A DNA stretch of 64,000 nucleotides from NCBI RefSeq assembly GCF_002741985.1, contig NZ_APHW01000030.1, positions 54,335 through 118,334 on the forward strand, in the 5' to 3' direction. The notes under the pieces were generated by a model. That model was given only the letters and a program-made list of their open reading frames with translations. It did not search any database and was not told where the DNA came from. A program made the translations under genes and the position numbers. Positions 1 to 10,512 of the stretch are shown here, one piece after another. Every line of letters begins with the position of its first letter. Within the stretch, counting starts at the first letter, position 1. Origin of the DNA: Vibrio rotiferianus CAIM 577 = LMG 21460 (GTDB lineage Bacteria; Pseudomonadota; Gammaproteobacteria; Enterobacterales; Vibrionaceae).

Positions 1-1
1 A

Positions 2-715
2 ATGGGGTTACCTTTTGTATTGGTGCAACTCACCATCGCTTGGCTGCTACTGCAAAAGCTGTTTCCTTCCAGTGAACCAGAAATGAAGTTACGTCTGGAC
101 GGCACGTTTAAAAAGAGTTGGCGCGCTATTGTCGTGTATATCACGTTCGCAATGACCATCCTGTTATGGATGACAACCAAAGTGCACGGCATGAATACAT
201 ATGTGGTCGCCATTATCCCACTCGCGGTGTTCACCTTAACGGGCATCATGGGCAAAGAAGAACTTAAGCTTATTAACTGGGATGTCTTGTGGTTGGTTGC
301 CGGTGGTATCGCCATAGGTATTGCTTTAGACAAAACAGGCTTGGCAGAAGCGCTTGCCCATGCCATTGACTATGAAGCACTTTCACCATTTGCGGTAGTC
401 GTATCTCTTTCTATCGTGTGCTGGTTAATGGCGAACTTTATGTCCAATACAGCCACAGCAAACTTGCTCATGCCAATTGCGGCTGCAATTGGGGTATCGA
501 TGCCAAGCTTAGCTTCTATTGGTGGGTTACAAGGACTGCTCGTTGTCGTCGCCTTCTCCGCATCTCTGGGGATGATTCTTCCTGTATCAACACCACCTAA
601 CTCATTGGCTTATTCGACAGGCTTAATCGAAAGCAAAGACATGGCGAAAGTTGGACTCATCATTGGCTTGATCGGTTTGCTTCTTGTTTATGGCGCCGTA
701 CTTGTTCTTACTTGA
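2..715 (+). CDS. DASS/SLC13 family sodium:anion (dicarboxylate-type) symporter, C-terminal part
   Basis: The last 237 codons of an inner-membrane transporter that begins upstream of the window; the ATG at position 2 is probably an internal methionine. Several hydrophobic segments are visible. The two signature loops of the DASS family (the VcINDY-type Na+-coupled di/tricarboxylate carriers) are both present: an S-N-T triplet at residues 148-150 of the visible part and S-T-P-P-N at 196-200. In this family they form the paired Na+/substrate-binding tips. This supports Na+-driven uptake of an anion such as a dicarboxylate or sulfate, but the substrate cannot be read from this fragment. It ends in TGA and is followed by a GC-rich hairpin. 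Confidence 0.85.
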   Translation: MGLPFVLVQLTIAWLLLQKLFPSSEPEMKLRLDGTFKKSWRAIVVYITFAMTILLWMTTKVHGMNTYVVAIIPLAVFTLTGIMGKEELKLINWDVLWLVAGGIAIGIALDKTGLAEALAHAIDYEALSPFAVVVSLSIVCWLMANFMSNTATANLLMPIAAAIGVSMPSLASIGGLQGLLVVVAFSASLGMILPVSTPPNSLAYSTGLIESKDMAKVGLIIGLIGLLLVYGAVLVLT

Positions 716-723
716 TATCAATG

Positions 724-751
724 GGGCAACGCTAAAGATGTAGCGTTGCCC
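724..751 (+). terminator. 11-bp perfect stem-loop after the DASS gene
   Basis: GGGCAACGCTA and its exact reverse complement enclose a 6-nt loop, 9 nt after the stop codon. No T-run follows, so it is either a weak intrinsic terminator or a stabilising 3' hairpin. Confidence 0.5.
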
Positions 752-868
752 GTCAGTATTGCGGATGACTAAATTTGGATACAACATCACAGCAATCATT
801 AATGAAGTAACCCTCAATATAAAATACATTTACAATCAACCTGTTGAATAAACATTCCCCTATTTATC

Positions 869-895
869 TTAAGTTTATCCAGATCGCGTCGATAA
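869..895 (+). promoter_or_regulatory. Sigma-28 (FliA) promoter of the chemotaxis receptor gene
   Basis: TTAAGTTT, an 11-nt spacer, then GTCGATAA. The enterobacterial FliA consensus is TAAAGTTT-N11-GCCGATAA, so 14 of 16 positions match with exact spacing. It lies 104 nt upstream of the receptor ATG on the same strand. Receptor genes of flagellated gammaproteobacteria are commonly class-IV (FliA) genes, so position and function agree. Confidence 0.75.
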
Positions 896-999
896 AGTAG
901 TCGTAGCCTTTCAGTACTCATCTGTACCTGAATCGTCTTAAGCAACCTATTGTCACCACCGGTGATGTCGATCTTTTTGTCTATTGAGAAGGTAAGACA

Positions 1000-2880
1000 A
1001 TGAGAAGTTCCATAAAACTTAAAATTCAGATTGCAATCGCAGTCATTATTGCCATTGTTAGTGGCGTTCAAGCTTGGGTCTCCGTAAATCAGTTGCGTGA
1101 TGAAACCACCTCAACACTGAGCAGAGAGATGGAAAACATCTCAGCATCAACCAATCGATACATCAGTGATTGGTTAGCTATTCGTAGTGAAATGATGTTA
1201 GCAAATGAAGATGTCATTCTCGATTCGACAGACGCAGATAGAGAGATGCTGTTAACCAAGCGAGCTGGGCAATTTCTCTCGGTTTATGCCGGCTTTTCTG
1301 ATGGTTCAATTGCTTACGGTGATAAAACTGAATCGTGGCCAGCTGATTACGACCCACGAACTCGCCCCTGGTATAAAGATGCAATGGCAAAGTCTGGCTT
1401 GATCATCACAGAACCTTATCAAGATTTTGACGGCAGCATCGTTGTCAGCTTTGCCAAAGCCTTCAACCAAGGCAAGCAAGGTGTGTTAGCTGCCGATCTC
1501 GCGGTGACAGATATCATCGATGAAGTCCTAAATATTCAATTGGATAATGATGGATTTGCCTTTTTAGTCGATGGAAAAAACAACATCGTTGCTTACCAAG
1601 ACGCCAAGCTAAGCCAGAAACCTTTAACGACGCTCAACCCTGAACTGAGTGCCGCTAGCATGAATAAACTGAGTCAAGACGCTCAGTTAGCGACCATCTC
1701 TTGGCCAAACCAAGGGGAAAAGCTCATTTACGTCGCCAAAGTACCAAACACGGATTGGTCATTAGGTATCGTTGAAGATAAGCAAATGGCGTATGCCTCT
1801 GTTTCTGAGCAAGTGACGTTTACGGCTATCGCTTCTATCGTTCTTTACTTGATCATCGCAGCCATCAGCACCTACGTCATCACTCGCTTACTCAAGCCAC
1901 TTCAAACTCTCTCTACGGCTTTAGAGGAACTTTCTCAAGGGGAAGGTGACCTGACTCAGCGCATCAAGATTGAACGTATGGATGAGATTGGAGAACTGGC
2001 GACACACGTAAACCAATTTCTTGCTCAGATGCAAACCATGCTCAAAGGCATTGTGGAAAATAGTGAGCAGCTTTCAGCTCAAGCAAACCAAGCAAATGAA
2101 CTCTCTGCAATGGCTGCTGGTCGAGTTGAACACCAGCAAAATGACGTCAACCAGATTGCAACCGCCATTCATGAAATGTCAGCAACCGCAGCAGAGGTGG
2201 CAAGCCATGCAGAACTCACTGCAAGTGCTTCTCAGAACTCGGCATCTGCATGCCAAGATGGGCAGAACGTGATCCAGAAAAACCGTGAAGCCATTGTAGA
2301 ACTAGCAGAACAAGTAAGTGATGCCGCCAGCGTGATTTCAGAACTCGAAGCAAACACACAGAGCATCAACCAAATTCTATCTACTATTCAAGGTATTGCT
2401 GAACAAACAAACTTACTGGCACTTAACGCTGCCATTGAAGCGGCACGTGCCGGTGAGCAAGGCCGTGGTTTTGCTGTGGTTGCTGATGAGGTACGCGTAC
2501 TTAGCCAGCGCACCCATGGTTCAACGGAAGAAATCCGCACCATGATCGAGACGTTGCAAGGTAATACCAAGCTAGCAGTAAACAGTATGCAAACCAGCAC
2601 CAGTTTGGCAGACACCAGTGTGGACTATGCCCAACAAGCACACGACAGCTTGACTAGCATTACTAACTCAATTACTGAGATCAACGACATGGCAATGCAA
2701 ATCGCAAGCGCCGCTGAAGAGCAGCGCGCGGTGAGTGAAGACATCAGTCGCAACACGCAAGGCATTAAAGACGATGCAGATATGATTGCCGAGCAATCAC
2801 TCAAGAGCAGCGAAGGCGCACGCCAGATGTTCGACACCGCCAATACCATGCGTGAGAACATCAGTCGCTTCAAAGTGTAA
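1000..2880 (+). CDS. Methyl-accepting chemotaxis protein, dCache-HAMP-MCP type
   Basis: A 626-residue transmembrane chemoreceptor that controls CheA/CheW at the cell pole. TM1 lies at about residues 8-28. A periplasmic domain of about 240 residues follows, with features of a double-Cache sensor (for example [12 protein letters not shown], and a later F-x-L-V-D-G-K). TM2 is at about 268-298, then HAMP. The long cytoplasmic coiled coil has the invariant hairpin tip near residues 466-500 ([20 protein letters not shown]). There is no C-terminal NWETF-like tether, so methylation would rely on other receptors. ATG with a GAAGGTAAG Shine-Dalgarno. Transcribed alone from the sigma-28 site at 869 and closed by a strong terminator. 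dCache receptors often bind amino or organic acids; the ligand here is unknown. Confidence 0.95.
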   Translation: MRSSIKLKIQIAIAVIIAIVSGVQAWVSVNQLRDETTSTLSREMENISASTNRYISDWLAIRSEMMLANEDVILDSTDADREMLLTKRAGQFLSVYAGFSDGSIAYGDKTESWPADYDPRTRPWYKDAMAKSGLIITEPYQDFDGSIVVSFAKAFNQGKQGVLAADLAVTDIIDEVLNIQLDNDGFAFLVDGKNNIVAYQDAKLSQKPLTTLNPELSAASMNKLSQDAQLATISWPNQGEKLIYVAKVPNTDWSLGIVEDKQMAYASVSEQVTFTAIASIVLYLIIAAISTYVITRLLKPLQTLSTALEELSQGEGDLTQRIKIERMDEIGELATHVNQFLAQMQTMLKGIVENSEQLSAQANQANELSAMAAGRVEHQQNDVNQIATAIHEMSATAAEVASHAELTASASQNSASACQDGQNVIQKNREAIVELAEQVSDAASVISELEANTQSINQILSTIQGIAEQTNLLALNAAIEAARAGEQGRGFAVVADEVRVLSQRTHGSTEEIRTMIETLQGNTKLAVNSMQTSTSLADTSVDYAQQAHDSLTSITNSITEINDMAMQIASAAEEQRAVSEDISRNTQGIKDDADMIAEQSLKSSEGARQMFDTANTMRENISRFKV

Positions 2881-2888
2881 AGCCCCTC

Positions 2889-2915
2889 AAAAGCAGCTCA
2901 ATGAGCTGCTTTTTT
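2889..2915 (+). terminator. Rho-independent terminator of the MCP gene
   Basis: AAAAGCAGCTCA pairs with TGAGCTGCTTTTTT just after the MCP stop codon; stem plus T-run. Confidence 0.85.
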
Positions 2916-3000
2916 ATTGCCACAAAGATACGCTTTTAGATCTTTATAGATTCGTGCATATTAAAGCCTCTCCCCTGCTCAACAAGGATGTCTCGCAATC

Positions 3001-3887
3001 ATGGGTTATGAATGGCTGGCGTTATGCGCCGCTTTCCTATGGGCTGTTTCTAGCCTAATTTCTGTTGTTCCCGCTCAGCACCTCGGTGCGTTTGCTTATA
3101 GCCGTTGGCGTATGGGTTGTACCGCGGTGATCCTCTCAACGATGGCGTGTATAACGGGTGGCTGGCTCAGTGTCTCAACAGAACACGTAACACCGATGAT
3201 GGCATCCGGTCTGATTGGTATTTTTATTGGCGATACAGCGCTGTTCGCTTGCTTGAACCGCATGGGACCACGCCAAGCAGGTTTACTGTTTTCTTGTCAC
3301 GCCGTATTCTCCGCCCTCCTGGGTTACTTCCTATTTAGCGAAAGCATGACGGGGATAGAACTTATTGGTGCTGCCTTAGTGTTCAGCGGCGTAGTGATGG
3401 CAATTTTCTATGGCCGACGCGGGCAAGCCAGCAATGCACTGGAAACAATCAAGGGCAACGTTTGGATTGGTGTTGGACTGGGTTTAACTGCTGCAATCTG
3501 TCAGGCACTTGGCGGCATTATTGCCAAACCAGTAATGCAAACCAGTGTCGATCCGGTTGCCGCTTCTGCAATTCGTATGATCAGTGCTTTCGTCGCACAC
3601 TGCATACTCTGGGTGATTGGCGTTAAAGTTGCACGTGCAACGCAAACCATCACCTGGAAAGTATTTGGCATCACCGCATTAAACGGCTTTTTAGCGATGG
3701 CAATTGGTATGACGTTGATTCTGTAGCGCTGCGTGAAGGTAATGTGGGTATGGTGGCTCTGCTTTCTTCAACAACGCCGATCATGTTGCTGCCACTACTG
3801 TGGGTTTACACTAAGAAACGCCCCAATCGCTTTGCTTGGCTAGGGGCTGCCTTAGCAGTTATAGGTACTGGAATCCTTATGCAGTAG
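3001..3887 (+). pseudogene. EamA/DMT family permease interrupted by a -1 frameshift
   Basis: An ATG after AAGGATG-like sequence opens a ten-helix drug/metabolite transporter (EamA family). The first frame stops at 3724-3726 after 241 residues, within the second EamA repeat. Reading from 3723 in the next frame continues the protein without a gap (VALREGNVGMVALL through LAVIGTGILMQ, stop 3885-3887), giving about 295 residues, the normal family length. One missing G around 3721-3723 (CTGGTAGCG expected, CTGTAGCG present) explains it. As given, the product would lack its last two helices. Either a real pseudogene or a sequencing error; two other transporters in the window have the same kind of lesion. 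No substrate can be assigned. Confidence 0.85.
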
Positions 3888-3933
3888 TCGAGCTCAATAG
3901 CTCAAAACTGATCGAGCACAGAATTACAGACAT

Positions 3934-3962
3934 AAAAAAGCCCGAGTCGAACTCGGGCTTTT
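3934..3962 (-). terminator. Terminator of gpmM (and end of the EamA gene)
   Basis: AAAAAAGCCCGAGT / ACTCGGGCTTTT with a CGA loop and A/T runs on both sides, so it can act in both directions between the convergent EamA gene and gpmM. Confidence 0.85.
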
Positions 3963-3984
3963 ATCATTCTGAATCGTTAGTTAA

Positions 3985-5517
3985 TTACTTAACTAGCACT
4001 TCACCAGACATTTCTGCAGGAATTTCTAGACCTGCTAGAGAAAGCATTGTTGGTGCAAGGTCAGACAGTTTGCCGCCTTCTTTGAACTCAACCGCTTTGT
4101 CACCCACGTAGATTAGAGGTACTGGTAGGTTAGTGTGAGCAGTGTGAACACCGCCCGTTGTTGGGTCGATCATCATTTCTGCGTTACCGTGGTCCGCAGT
4201 AATTAGCATTTGACCGCCAACTTCTTTGATTGCTTCAACCACTTTACCAACGCTTTCGTCTAGCGCTTCGATAGCTTGCTCAGCCGCTTCGTAAACGCCA
4301 GTGTGACCAACCATATCTGCGTTCGGGTAGTTACAGATGATAGTGTCGTACTTACCAGACTTGATAGCCGCAACCATCTTCTCTGTTAGTTCTGGAGAGC
4401 TCATTTCTGGCTGCATGTCGTAAGTTGCTACTTTTGGAGAAGCAACAAGTTGACGCTCTTCGCCTTCGAATTCGTTCTCAATACCACCGTTGAAGAAGAA
4501 GGTTACGTGTGCGTATTTCTCTGTTTCAGAGATACGTAGCTGAGTTTGACCTTGTTTAGATAGCCACTCACCGTAAGTGTTTTCTAGAGACGCAGGTGGG
4601 AATGCGATAGCTAGAGGGATGTCAGCTGCGTATTGAGTCAGCATCACGAAGTTGATTGCTGGGAATACAGCACGCTCGAAGCCATCAAATGCAGGAACGA
4701 ATGCACGAGTGATTTGACGTGCACGGTCAGCACGGTAGTTCATGAAGATAACTGCGTCGCCATCTTGCATGATTGCTTCTTCTTGACCTTCCGCTTTGAT
4801 AGCCGTTGCTTTAACGAACTCATCGTTTTCTTCACGAGCGTAAGCCGCTTCTAGACCTGCAACCGCAGTTTCAGCTGTGAACTCAGCTTTAGCTTGAGTT
4901 AGAAGATCGTAAGCAACTTGAACGCGATCCCAGTTGTTGTCGCGGTCCATTGCGTAGTAACGACCTACTAGAGAAGCAACACGACCTTTACCTAGTTTTG
5001 CAAATAGGTCTTGGAAACGTTGTAGTGAGTTTTCAGCACTACGTGGTGGTGTGTCACGGCCGTCTAGGAAGCAGTGTAGGTAGATTTTCTCAGCGCCACG
5101 AGCTGCAGCCATTTCAACTGCTGCGTAGATATGGTCTTCGTGAGAGTGAACACCACCTGGAGACATAAGACCCATGATGTGTACTGCTTTTTCAGCTTTT
5201 ACAGCAGAGTCGATAGCTTCAACTAGTGCTGCTGTCTCTGCGAACTCACCGTCAGCGATAGACTTAGTGATACGAGTTAGATCTTGGTATACAACGCGAC
5301 CTGCACCGATGTTGGTATGACCAACTTCTGAGTTACCCATTTGGCCATCAGGTAGACCAACGTCCATACCTGAAGCAGAGATTAGAGTGTTAGGGTTGTT
5401 CGCAATCAGTGCATCCATTACTGGTGTTTTAGCATTTGCAATTGCGTTACTTGCTGTGTCTTCACGGTAACCGTAACCGTCAAGGATAACTAGAGCCAAT
5501 GGCTTCTTAGCAGACAT
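3985..5517 (-). CDS. gpmM: 2,3-bisphosphoglycerate-independent phosphoglycerate mutase
   Basis: A 510-residue Mn2+-dependent iPGM that interconverts 3- and 2-phosphoglycerate in glycolysis and gluconeogenesis. It belongs to the alkaline-phosphatase superfamily. The metal-binding Asp13 lies in VILDGYGY. The phospho-serine nucleophile is Ser63 in [11 protein letters not shown]. The second metal cluster appears as DHGNAE and [11 protein letters not shown] near the C-terminus. Length matches E. coli GpmM/YibO (about 514). It is transcribed divergently from yibN, as in E. coli where gpmM, yibN, secB, gpsA and cysE are neighbours. Confidence 0.97.
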   Translation of the reverse strand: MSAKKPLALVILDGYGYREDTASNAIANAKTPVMDALIANNPNTLISASGMDVGLPDGQMGNSEVGHTNIGAGRVVYQDLTRITKSIADGEFAETAALVEAIDSAVKAEKAVHIMGLMSPGGVHSHEDHIYAAVEMAAARGAEKIYLHCFLDGRDTPPRSAENSLQRFQDLFAKLGKGRVASLVGRYYAMDRDNNWDRVQVAYDLLTQAKAEFTAETAVAGLEAAYAREENDEFVKATAIKAEGQEEAIMQDGDAVIFMNYRADRARQITRAFVPAFDGFERAVFPAINFVMLTQYAADIPLAIAFPPASLENTYGEWLSKQGQTQLRISETEKYAHVTFFFNGGIENEFEGEERQLVASPKVATYDMQPEMSSPELTEKMVAAIKSGKYDTIICNYPNADMVGHTGVYEAAEQAIEALDESVGKVVEAIKEVGGQMLITADHGNAEMMIDPTTGGVHTAHTNLPVPLIYVGDKAVEFKEGGKLSDLAPTMLSLAGLEIPAEMSGEVLVK

Positions 5518-6003
5518 AGTGATGACCTCATCAAATTTAAGTAACTTTCGGTGTAGAGCTTCGCTGCTCCATCTAACCTTGAAACAAAACTAGCGTAATT
5601 TTACTACACTTTTTAACCAAAACTGTAGGTTAAGATCAAATAATGTTTGCGATTTATTGTTGCTATCTTACAAGTTAGCAAGCAATCCGACCTAGTCAGC
5701 AAACGTGTTCCACAAGCATAGTCACTTTCAAGACGCTTTGTACCACCACCGAAATACTTTGGTGAAAAACTTTTTGTTGTGACCCATTGTGCGCCTTTTC
5801 GACCAGAAGTGAAGTCAATTACGCCGATTGAATTGATAGGAGGAAGTGATAATAAGATTGCATGAATGACAAGTTTGGAAGAGCTCACCGGAAGCGATTA
5901 GATCTCAATTATTCGTTAGAAAATTTTAACCCTCTCGCCTAAGACGACTATCCCCGCTATACTCCTGCTTTATTTTTCCGCCAACAGTGCAAGAGCTCAA
6001 GAC
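5518..6003. other. 486-nt divergent intergenic region gpmM / yibN
   Basis: No convincing gene. A 91-codon minus-strand frame (5613-5888, GTG start) has no recognisable domain and no clear ribosome site. Promoters for both flanking genes must lie here. TATACT at 5958-5963 is a possible -10 for yibN, without a well-spaced -35. Confidence 0.5.
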
Positions 6004-6438
6004 ATGCAAGAGTACATTGATTTTTTCCAACAGAACATGATTCTATCTTTGGTTTGGGTAGGTCTTCTTGTCGCATTTATCATGAACATCGTGAAATCAG
6101 CGACGGCTGCATATAAAGAAGTGAACGTAAACCAACTGACTCACCTAATGAACCGTGAAAACGGTGTAGTAGTGGATATCCGCTCTAAAGATGAGTTCAA
6201 ACAGGGTCATATCACCGACGCACTTCACATTTTACCATCAGACATCAAAGCTGGTAACTTCGGTAGCCTTGAAAACCGTAAATCAGACCCAATCATTGTG
6301 GTATGCAAAACGGGTCAAACCGCTCAAGAAAGCGCAAACCTACTAGCGAAAGCTGGCTTTGAAAATGTAAGCCTACTGAAAAATGGCCTGATTGCGTGGA
6401 GTGAAGCAAACCTACCTCTAGTACGTGGTAAGAAATAA
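6004..6438 (+). CDS. yibN: Membrane-anchored rhodanese-like protein YibN
   Basis: 144 residues: one N-terminal transmembrane helix (about 13-31), then a cytoplasmic rhodanese domain with the active-site cysteine at 101 in VVCKTGQTA. Rhodanese domains carry persulfide sulfur or bind oxyanions. YibN of E. coli has also been linked to membrane-protein biogenesis, which fits its position upstream of secB. The glutaredoxin gene grxC that sits between yibN and secB in E. coli is absent: 181 nt of non-coding DNA separate them here. Confidence 0.92.
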   Translation: MQEYIDFFQQNMILSLVWVGLLVAFIMNIVKSATAAYKEVNVNQLTHLMNRENGVVVDIRSKDEFKQGHITDALHILPSDIKAGNFGSLENRKSDPIIVVCKTGQTAQESANLLAKAGFENVSLLKNGLIAWSEANLPLVRGKK

Positions 6439-6619
6439 CCTTCAAGCCCTGACAGGTATAAACTGAGTAAATAGAGAGCAGTTGAAGCACTAAGTTGTGA
6501 TGCCTTGCACGTAATACGCGCTTCATCTAGTCATATTAGATTTGCTCAGTTAGTCTCAAGACATATTTAAGGGTTTAGAGGTATCTAGGCCCAACAAACG
6601 ATTATTTAAGGATTTAAAA

Positions 6620-7090
6620 ATGGCTGAAGCAGCACCACAAGAAGCACAACAAAACTTCGCAATTCAACGTATCTTCCTAAAAGATGTATCTTTCGAAGCA
6701 CCTAACTCTCCAGTTATCTTCCAAAAAGAGTGGAACCCAGACGTTAAACTGGATCTAGACACTCAAAGCCGTGAGCTAGGTGAAGGCGTTTACGAAGTAA
6801 TCCTACGTCTAACAGTAACAGTGAAGAACGAAGAAGAAACAGCATTCCTATGTGAAGTTCAACAAGGTGGTATCTTCACTGCGGACAAGATGGAAGCAGG
6901 TCAACTAGCTCATTGCCTAGGCGCATTCTGCCCTAACATCCTATTCCCATACGCTCGTGAAACTATCTCAAGCCTAGTTGTAAAAGGTACGTTCCCTCAA
7001 CTGAACCTAGCGCCAGTTAACTTCGATGCGCTATTCATGAACTACCTACAGCAGCAAGCTCAGCAAGGCGAAGGCGAAGCTCAAGCGTAA
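6620..7090 (+). CDS. secB: Protein-export chaperone SecB
   Basis: A 156-residue acidic tetrameric chaperone that keeps preproteins unfolded and passes them to SecA. The conserved core is clear ([20 protein letters not shown] at residues 11-30, and [14 protein letters not shown] around 113-126). The acidic, Gln-rich tail is typical. ATG at 6620 follows AAGGATTTAAAA. Its own terminator hairpin lies at 7151-7195, so it is separable from gpsA downstream. Confidence 0.97.
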   Translation: MAEAAPQEAQQNFAIQRIFLKDVSFEAPNSPVIFQKEWNPDVKLDLDTQSRELGEGVYEVILRLTVTVKNEEETAFLCEVQQGGIFTADKMEAGQLAHCLGAFCPNILFPYARETISSLVVKGTFPQLNLAPVNFDALFMNYLQQQAQQGEGEAQA

Positions 7091-7150
7091 TTTAAACCGT
7101 TCTTGACGCACTACGGCAACGTGGTGTGGGACAATGTAAAAAGCGAAATC

Positions 7151-7195
7151 AAAATGCACAAAGCGTCCATCAGAAAGATGCATTGTGCATTTTTT
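7151..7195 (+). terminator. Terminator after secB
   Basis: AAAATGCACAA and TTGTGCATTTT form an 11-bp stem around a 21-nt loop, followed by T5. Confidence 0.75.
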
Positions 7196-7294
7196 GTTTC
7201 TGCCTTGTAATTAGGTGCGAATCGGCGCCATTTACAGGTGGTAATTACTTGATTTGGTATTATCATTCAGAAAAAACAACGATCAGGCGGTAGC

Positions 7295-8332
7295 ATGACA
7301 CAAGCAAATACGAACAATGCCTACGGTAAAGACATTACGATGACAGTGATTGGCGCTGGCTCTTACGGTACATCTCTAGCGATTTCTCTCGCTCGTAACG
7401 GTGCAAATGTGATCCTTTGGGGTCATGAGCAAGAGCATATGGCTCGTCTTGAGGCAGATCGCGCTAACCATGAATTCTTACCAGGTATCGACTTTCCTGA
7501 AAGCTTGATTGTTGAATCCGATCTAGAGAAAGCGGTTCAAGCAAGCCGTGATCTACTCGTTGTTGTTCCAAGCCATGTATTTGGAATTGTGCTAAACAGC
7601 CTTAAACCATTCCTACGTGAAGACTCTCGTATTTGTTGGGCAACGAAAGGCCTAGAACCAGAAACCGGCCGCCTTCTAAAAGAAGTCGCATTTGATGTGA
7701 TTGGCGAAAACTACTCTCTAGCCGTTTTATCGGGACCTACCTTTGCAAAAGAACTCGCAATGGGTATGCCAACCGCTATCTCAGTGGCTTCTCCCGACGC
7801 TGGCTTTGTTGCCGACCTACAAGAGAAAATCCACTGTAGTAAAACTTTCCGCGTGTACGCAAACAACGACTTTATCGGCATGCAACTTGGTGGCGCGGTG
7901 AAAAACGTTATCGCGATTGGCGCAGGCATGTCCGACGGTATTGGCTTTGGTGCCAACGCTCGTACTGCATTGATCACCCGTGGCTTAGCAGAAATGAGCC
8001 GCCTTGGCGCAGCGCTTGGCGCTCAACCAGAAACCTTTATGGGGATGGCAGGACTGGGCGATCTAGTCTTAACTTGTACAGATAACCAATCACGTAACCG
8101 TCGCTTTGGTTTAGCATTGGGACAAGGCAAGGATGTCGACACCGCTCAGGAAGAAATCGGTCAGGTAGTTGAAGGCTACCGAAACACCAAAGAGGTGTGG
8201 ATGCTTTCCCAACGTATGGGCGTTGAGATGCCAATTGTTGACCAAATTTATCAAGTATTGTATCAAGGAAAAGATGCACACCTGGCAGCACAAGATTTAC
8301 TTGCGCGTGACAAAAAATCAGAGGGAAAGTAG
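7295..8332 (+). CDS. gpsA: NAD(P)H-dependent glycerol-3-phosphate dehydrogenase
   Basis: 345 residues. It reduces dihydroxyacetone phosphate to sn-glycerol-3-phosphate, the backbone for phospholipids. Rossmann motif [12 protein letters not shown] at 18-29. The catalytic lysine is K203 in [23 protein letters not shown] motif and C-terminal helical domain follow. The first 15 residues are a short extension compared with E. coli GpsA (339 aa). It is followed 92 nt later by cysE in the conserved secB-gpsA-cysE order, with no terminator between gpsA and cysE. Confidence 0.97.
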   Translation: MTQANTNNAYGKDITMTVIGAGSYGTSLAISLARNGANVILWGHEQEHMARLEADRANHEFLPGIDFPESLIVESDLEKAVQASRDLLVVVPSHVFGIVLNSLKPFLREDSRICWATKGLEPETGRLLKEVAFDVIGENYSLAVLSGPTFAKELAMGMPTAISVASPDAGFVADLQEKIHCSKTFRVYANNDFIGMQLGGAVKNVIAIGAGMSDGIGFGANARTALITRGLAEMSRLGAALGAQPETFMGMAGLGDLVLTCTDNQSRNRRFGLALGQGKDVDTAQEEIGQVVEGYRNTKEVWMLSQRMGVEMPIVDQIYQVLYQGKDAHLAAQDLLARDKKSEGK

Positions 8333-8424
8333 CACTCTAGCTCCCCTTTTTCCTCAGGAGAGGAAGGATAATAAAGTCGTAATAACACTGTCGGGACAAG
8401 GAAGAACCACTCAGGATATTGAGA

Positions 8425-9246
8425 ATGAAGCACTGCGAAAAACAAAAAGTTTGGAATAAGATCGTATCTGAAGCCCGTGAGATGTCAGAACAAGAGCCAA
8501 TGCTGGCCAGTTTCTACCACGCAACCATCATCAAACATGATAGTTTGTGTGCGGCGTTAAGTTATATCTTAGCCAACAAGTTAAACACCGCATCTATGCC
8601 AGCCATGGCTGTTCGGGAAGTAGTGGAAGAAGCATTTGCTGCAGACCCTACCATCACCGATGGTGCCGCTTGTGACATTTGTGCCACGGTTAATCGCGAC
8701 CCAGCTGTTTCAATGTACTCAATGCCATTACTATACCTAAAGGGCTACCACGCTCTACAAGGTTACCGAGTGGCAAACTGGCTGTGGAAGCAAGGCCGTC
8801 ACGCTCTTGCGACTTATCTACAAAACCAGATTTCTGTAGCATGTCAGGTTGATATTCACCCTGCAGCGCGCATTGGTAGTGGTATCATGCTAGACCATGC
8901 GACCGGTATTGTGATTGGTGAAACGGCCGTTGTCGAAAACGACGTATCTATTCTGCAAGATGTCACCCTAGGTGGTACCGGTAAAGAATGCGGTGACCGT
9001 CACCCGAAAATTCGCGAAGGCGTAATGATCGGCGCTGGAGCAAAAATTCTTGGCAACATTGAAGTGGGCGAAGGCGCAAAAATTGGCTCCTGCTCTGTCG
9101 TGCTGCAACCCGTACCACCGCATACAACAGTAGCAGGTGTTCCCGCAAAAATTGTCGGTCGTCCAAAAACGGACAAACCTTCATTAGACATGGATCAGGG
9201 CTTCAATGGCAAATCGCAGAGCTTTATTCATGGAGACGGTATTTAA
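8425..9246 (+). CDS. cysE: Serine O-acetyltransferase
   Basis: 273 residues, the same length as E. coli CysE. It makes O-acetylserine from serine and acetyl-CoA, the first step of cysteine synthesis. An N-terminal helical SATase domain is followed by a left-handed beta-helix with hexapeptide repeats (IGSGIMLDHATGIVIGE, ILQDVTLGGTG) that carries the catalytic His/Asp pair. I start at the ATG at 8425 rather than the in-frame TTG at 8419, because AGGA at 8413-8416 is 8 nt upstream. The C-terminus ends in I, as CysE needs for docking into CysK. Confidence 0.96.
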   Translation: MKHCEKQKVWNKIVSEAREMSEQEPMLASFYHATIIKHDSLCAALSYILANKLNTASMPAMAVREVVEEAFAADPTITDGAACDICATVNRDPAVSMYSMPLLYLKGYHALQGYRVANWLWKQGRHALATYLQNQISVACQVDIHPAARIGSGIMLDHATGIVIGETAVVENDVSILQDVTLGGTGKECGDRHPKIREGVMIGAGAKILGNIEVGEGAKIGSCSVVLQPVPPHTTVAGVPAKIVGRPKTDKPSLDMDQGFNGKSQSFIHGDGI

Positions 9247-9293
9247 ACACTTCTCGACTTTTTCTTAATGTTAGTGTGGTAGGTTGTAATCAA

Positions 9294-10424
9294 GTGAAAG
9301 AACGTAATTCTGTTGTCACCCGCTCTGCGGTTATTTTAGCTTGCGCATTATCTGCCACACTCTCCAGCTCAACTTTTGCAGCGAGCCAGCAAGAGTTAAA
9401 GGGCGTAAAAAGCGAAATTAATCGTCAACAACAGTCACTTACCTCCCAAGAAAAAAAGCTGAATGACTTACAAAAGTCGTTAAAAGATCAAGAGCTTGGT
9501 ATATCAAAGCTTGAGCGAGATATTAAACAAACGAAATCGGAACTCGCAAAAGCAGATCAAAATATCAATAAATTGGAAGAGAAGATTTCTCTACAAGAAG
9601 CGCAACGCCAAGCCCAAGAGGAACAACTCAAACAACTGATTCAAACCTACTATGTCACTGAACGAGCTAAAGCTAATGGTCACCTTTTAAATGAAGGCAT
9701 TGAAGAAGACCGCATTAGTCAGTATTTCCAACACCTTGCTAAAGCTCGTTCAGAAGTCATTGATGCGATAAGCAAAATTACAGAAGAGTTGGCACACAAT
9801 AGAAATCAGCTTGAGCTTGAAAAAACGCAAATTGAGAACTTGTTGAAACAACAATCTCAAAAGCGTGCGTCATTAGCCTCAACACAATCCAACCGAAAAA
9901 AAACGTTGGGGAACATTCAAAAGAACATCAAAGACGACAAGCGTTACTTGGCTGAGCTGCAACGCAACGAAACCCGATTGAAAGCAGAAATAGCAAAGGC
10001 AGCCAAACGCAACGCCGTCCCGATGGATGGTATTGCTAAGCAAAGAGGCAAGCTACCGTGGCCTCTCAAAGGACGTGTTTTGCATAGCTTCGGTACCAAG
10101 CAAACAGGTCAAGTAAACTGGAAAGGCATGGTGTTATCTGCCAGCTACGGCCAGCAAGTGAAAGCGGTCTATTCAGGTACCGTGGTATTTGCCGAATACC
10201 TACGCGGTTACGGTCTAGTGGTACTTCTCGACCACGGCAAGGGTGACATGACGCTATATGGCTACAACCAAGCTCTGACTAAGAAAGAGGGCGACAAGGT
10301 TACTGCTGGCGAAGTGATAGCTCTCGCGGGGGATACCGGTGGTCAAGACAGAGCTTCACTCTACTTCGAAATCCGCAGGAACAGCGAAGCGCAAAATCCA
10401 AAATCTTGGTTAAAACGTTTATAA
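9294..10424 (+). CDS. envC: Murein hydrolase activator EnvC
   Basis: A periplasmic divisome-linked protein that activates the AmiA/AmiB amidases for septum splitting. Start chosen at GTG 9294 (AGG 10 nt upstream), which gives a standard signal peptide (MKERNSVVTRSAVILACALS...) cut after TFA; an in-frame GTG at 9276 has no ribosome site. A long charged coiled coil covers about residues 30-240, then a LytM/M23 domain. The zinc ligands of active M23 peptidases are missing (NWKGM, LYGYNQ and LYFEIR replace the H-x3-D and HxH motifs). This is the hallmark of EnvC as a regulator rather than an enzyme. It begins 47 nt after cysE. Confidence 0.93.
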   Translation: MKERNSVVTRSAVILACALSATLSSSTFAASQQELKGVKSEINRQQQSLTSQEKKLNDLQKSLKDQELGISKLERDIKQTKSELAKADQNINKLEEKISLQEAQRQAQEEQLKQLIQTYYVTERAKANGHLLNEGIEEDRISQYFQHLAKARSEVIDAISKITEELAHNRNQLELEKTQIENLLKQQSQKRASLASTQSNRKKTLGNIQKNIKDDKRYLAELQRNETRLKAEIAKAAKRNAVPMDGIAKQRGKLPWPLKGRVLHSFGTKQTGQVNWKGMVLSASYGQQVKAVYSGTVVFAEYLRGYGLVVLLDHGKGDMTLYGYNQALTKKEGDKVTAGEVIALAGDTGGQDRASLYFEIRRNSEAQNPKSWLKRL

Positions 10425-10464
10425 CTACCGTTTGTCATTGCAGTTTATAAACCGATAATTAAAA

Positions 10465-10490
10465 ACAAAGGAGCCAATCGGCTCCTTTGT
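10465..10490. terminator. Bidirectional terminator envC / DHH gene
   Basis: ACAAAGGAGCC-AATC-GGCTCCTTTGT, a perfect 11-bp stem between two convergent genes, with an A-run on the left. Confidence 0.8.
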
Positions 10491-10512
10491 TGTATTCACA
10501 TTTAGAAAAACG

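Noticed and set aside
5613..5888. 91-codon minus-strand frame upstream of gpmM
   Set aside because: GTG start, no ribosome site, no domain, odd composition; overlaps the expected gpmM promoter.
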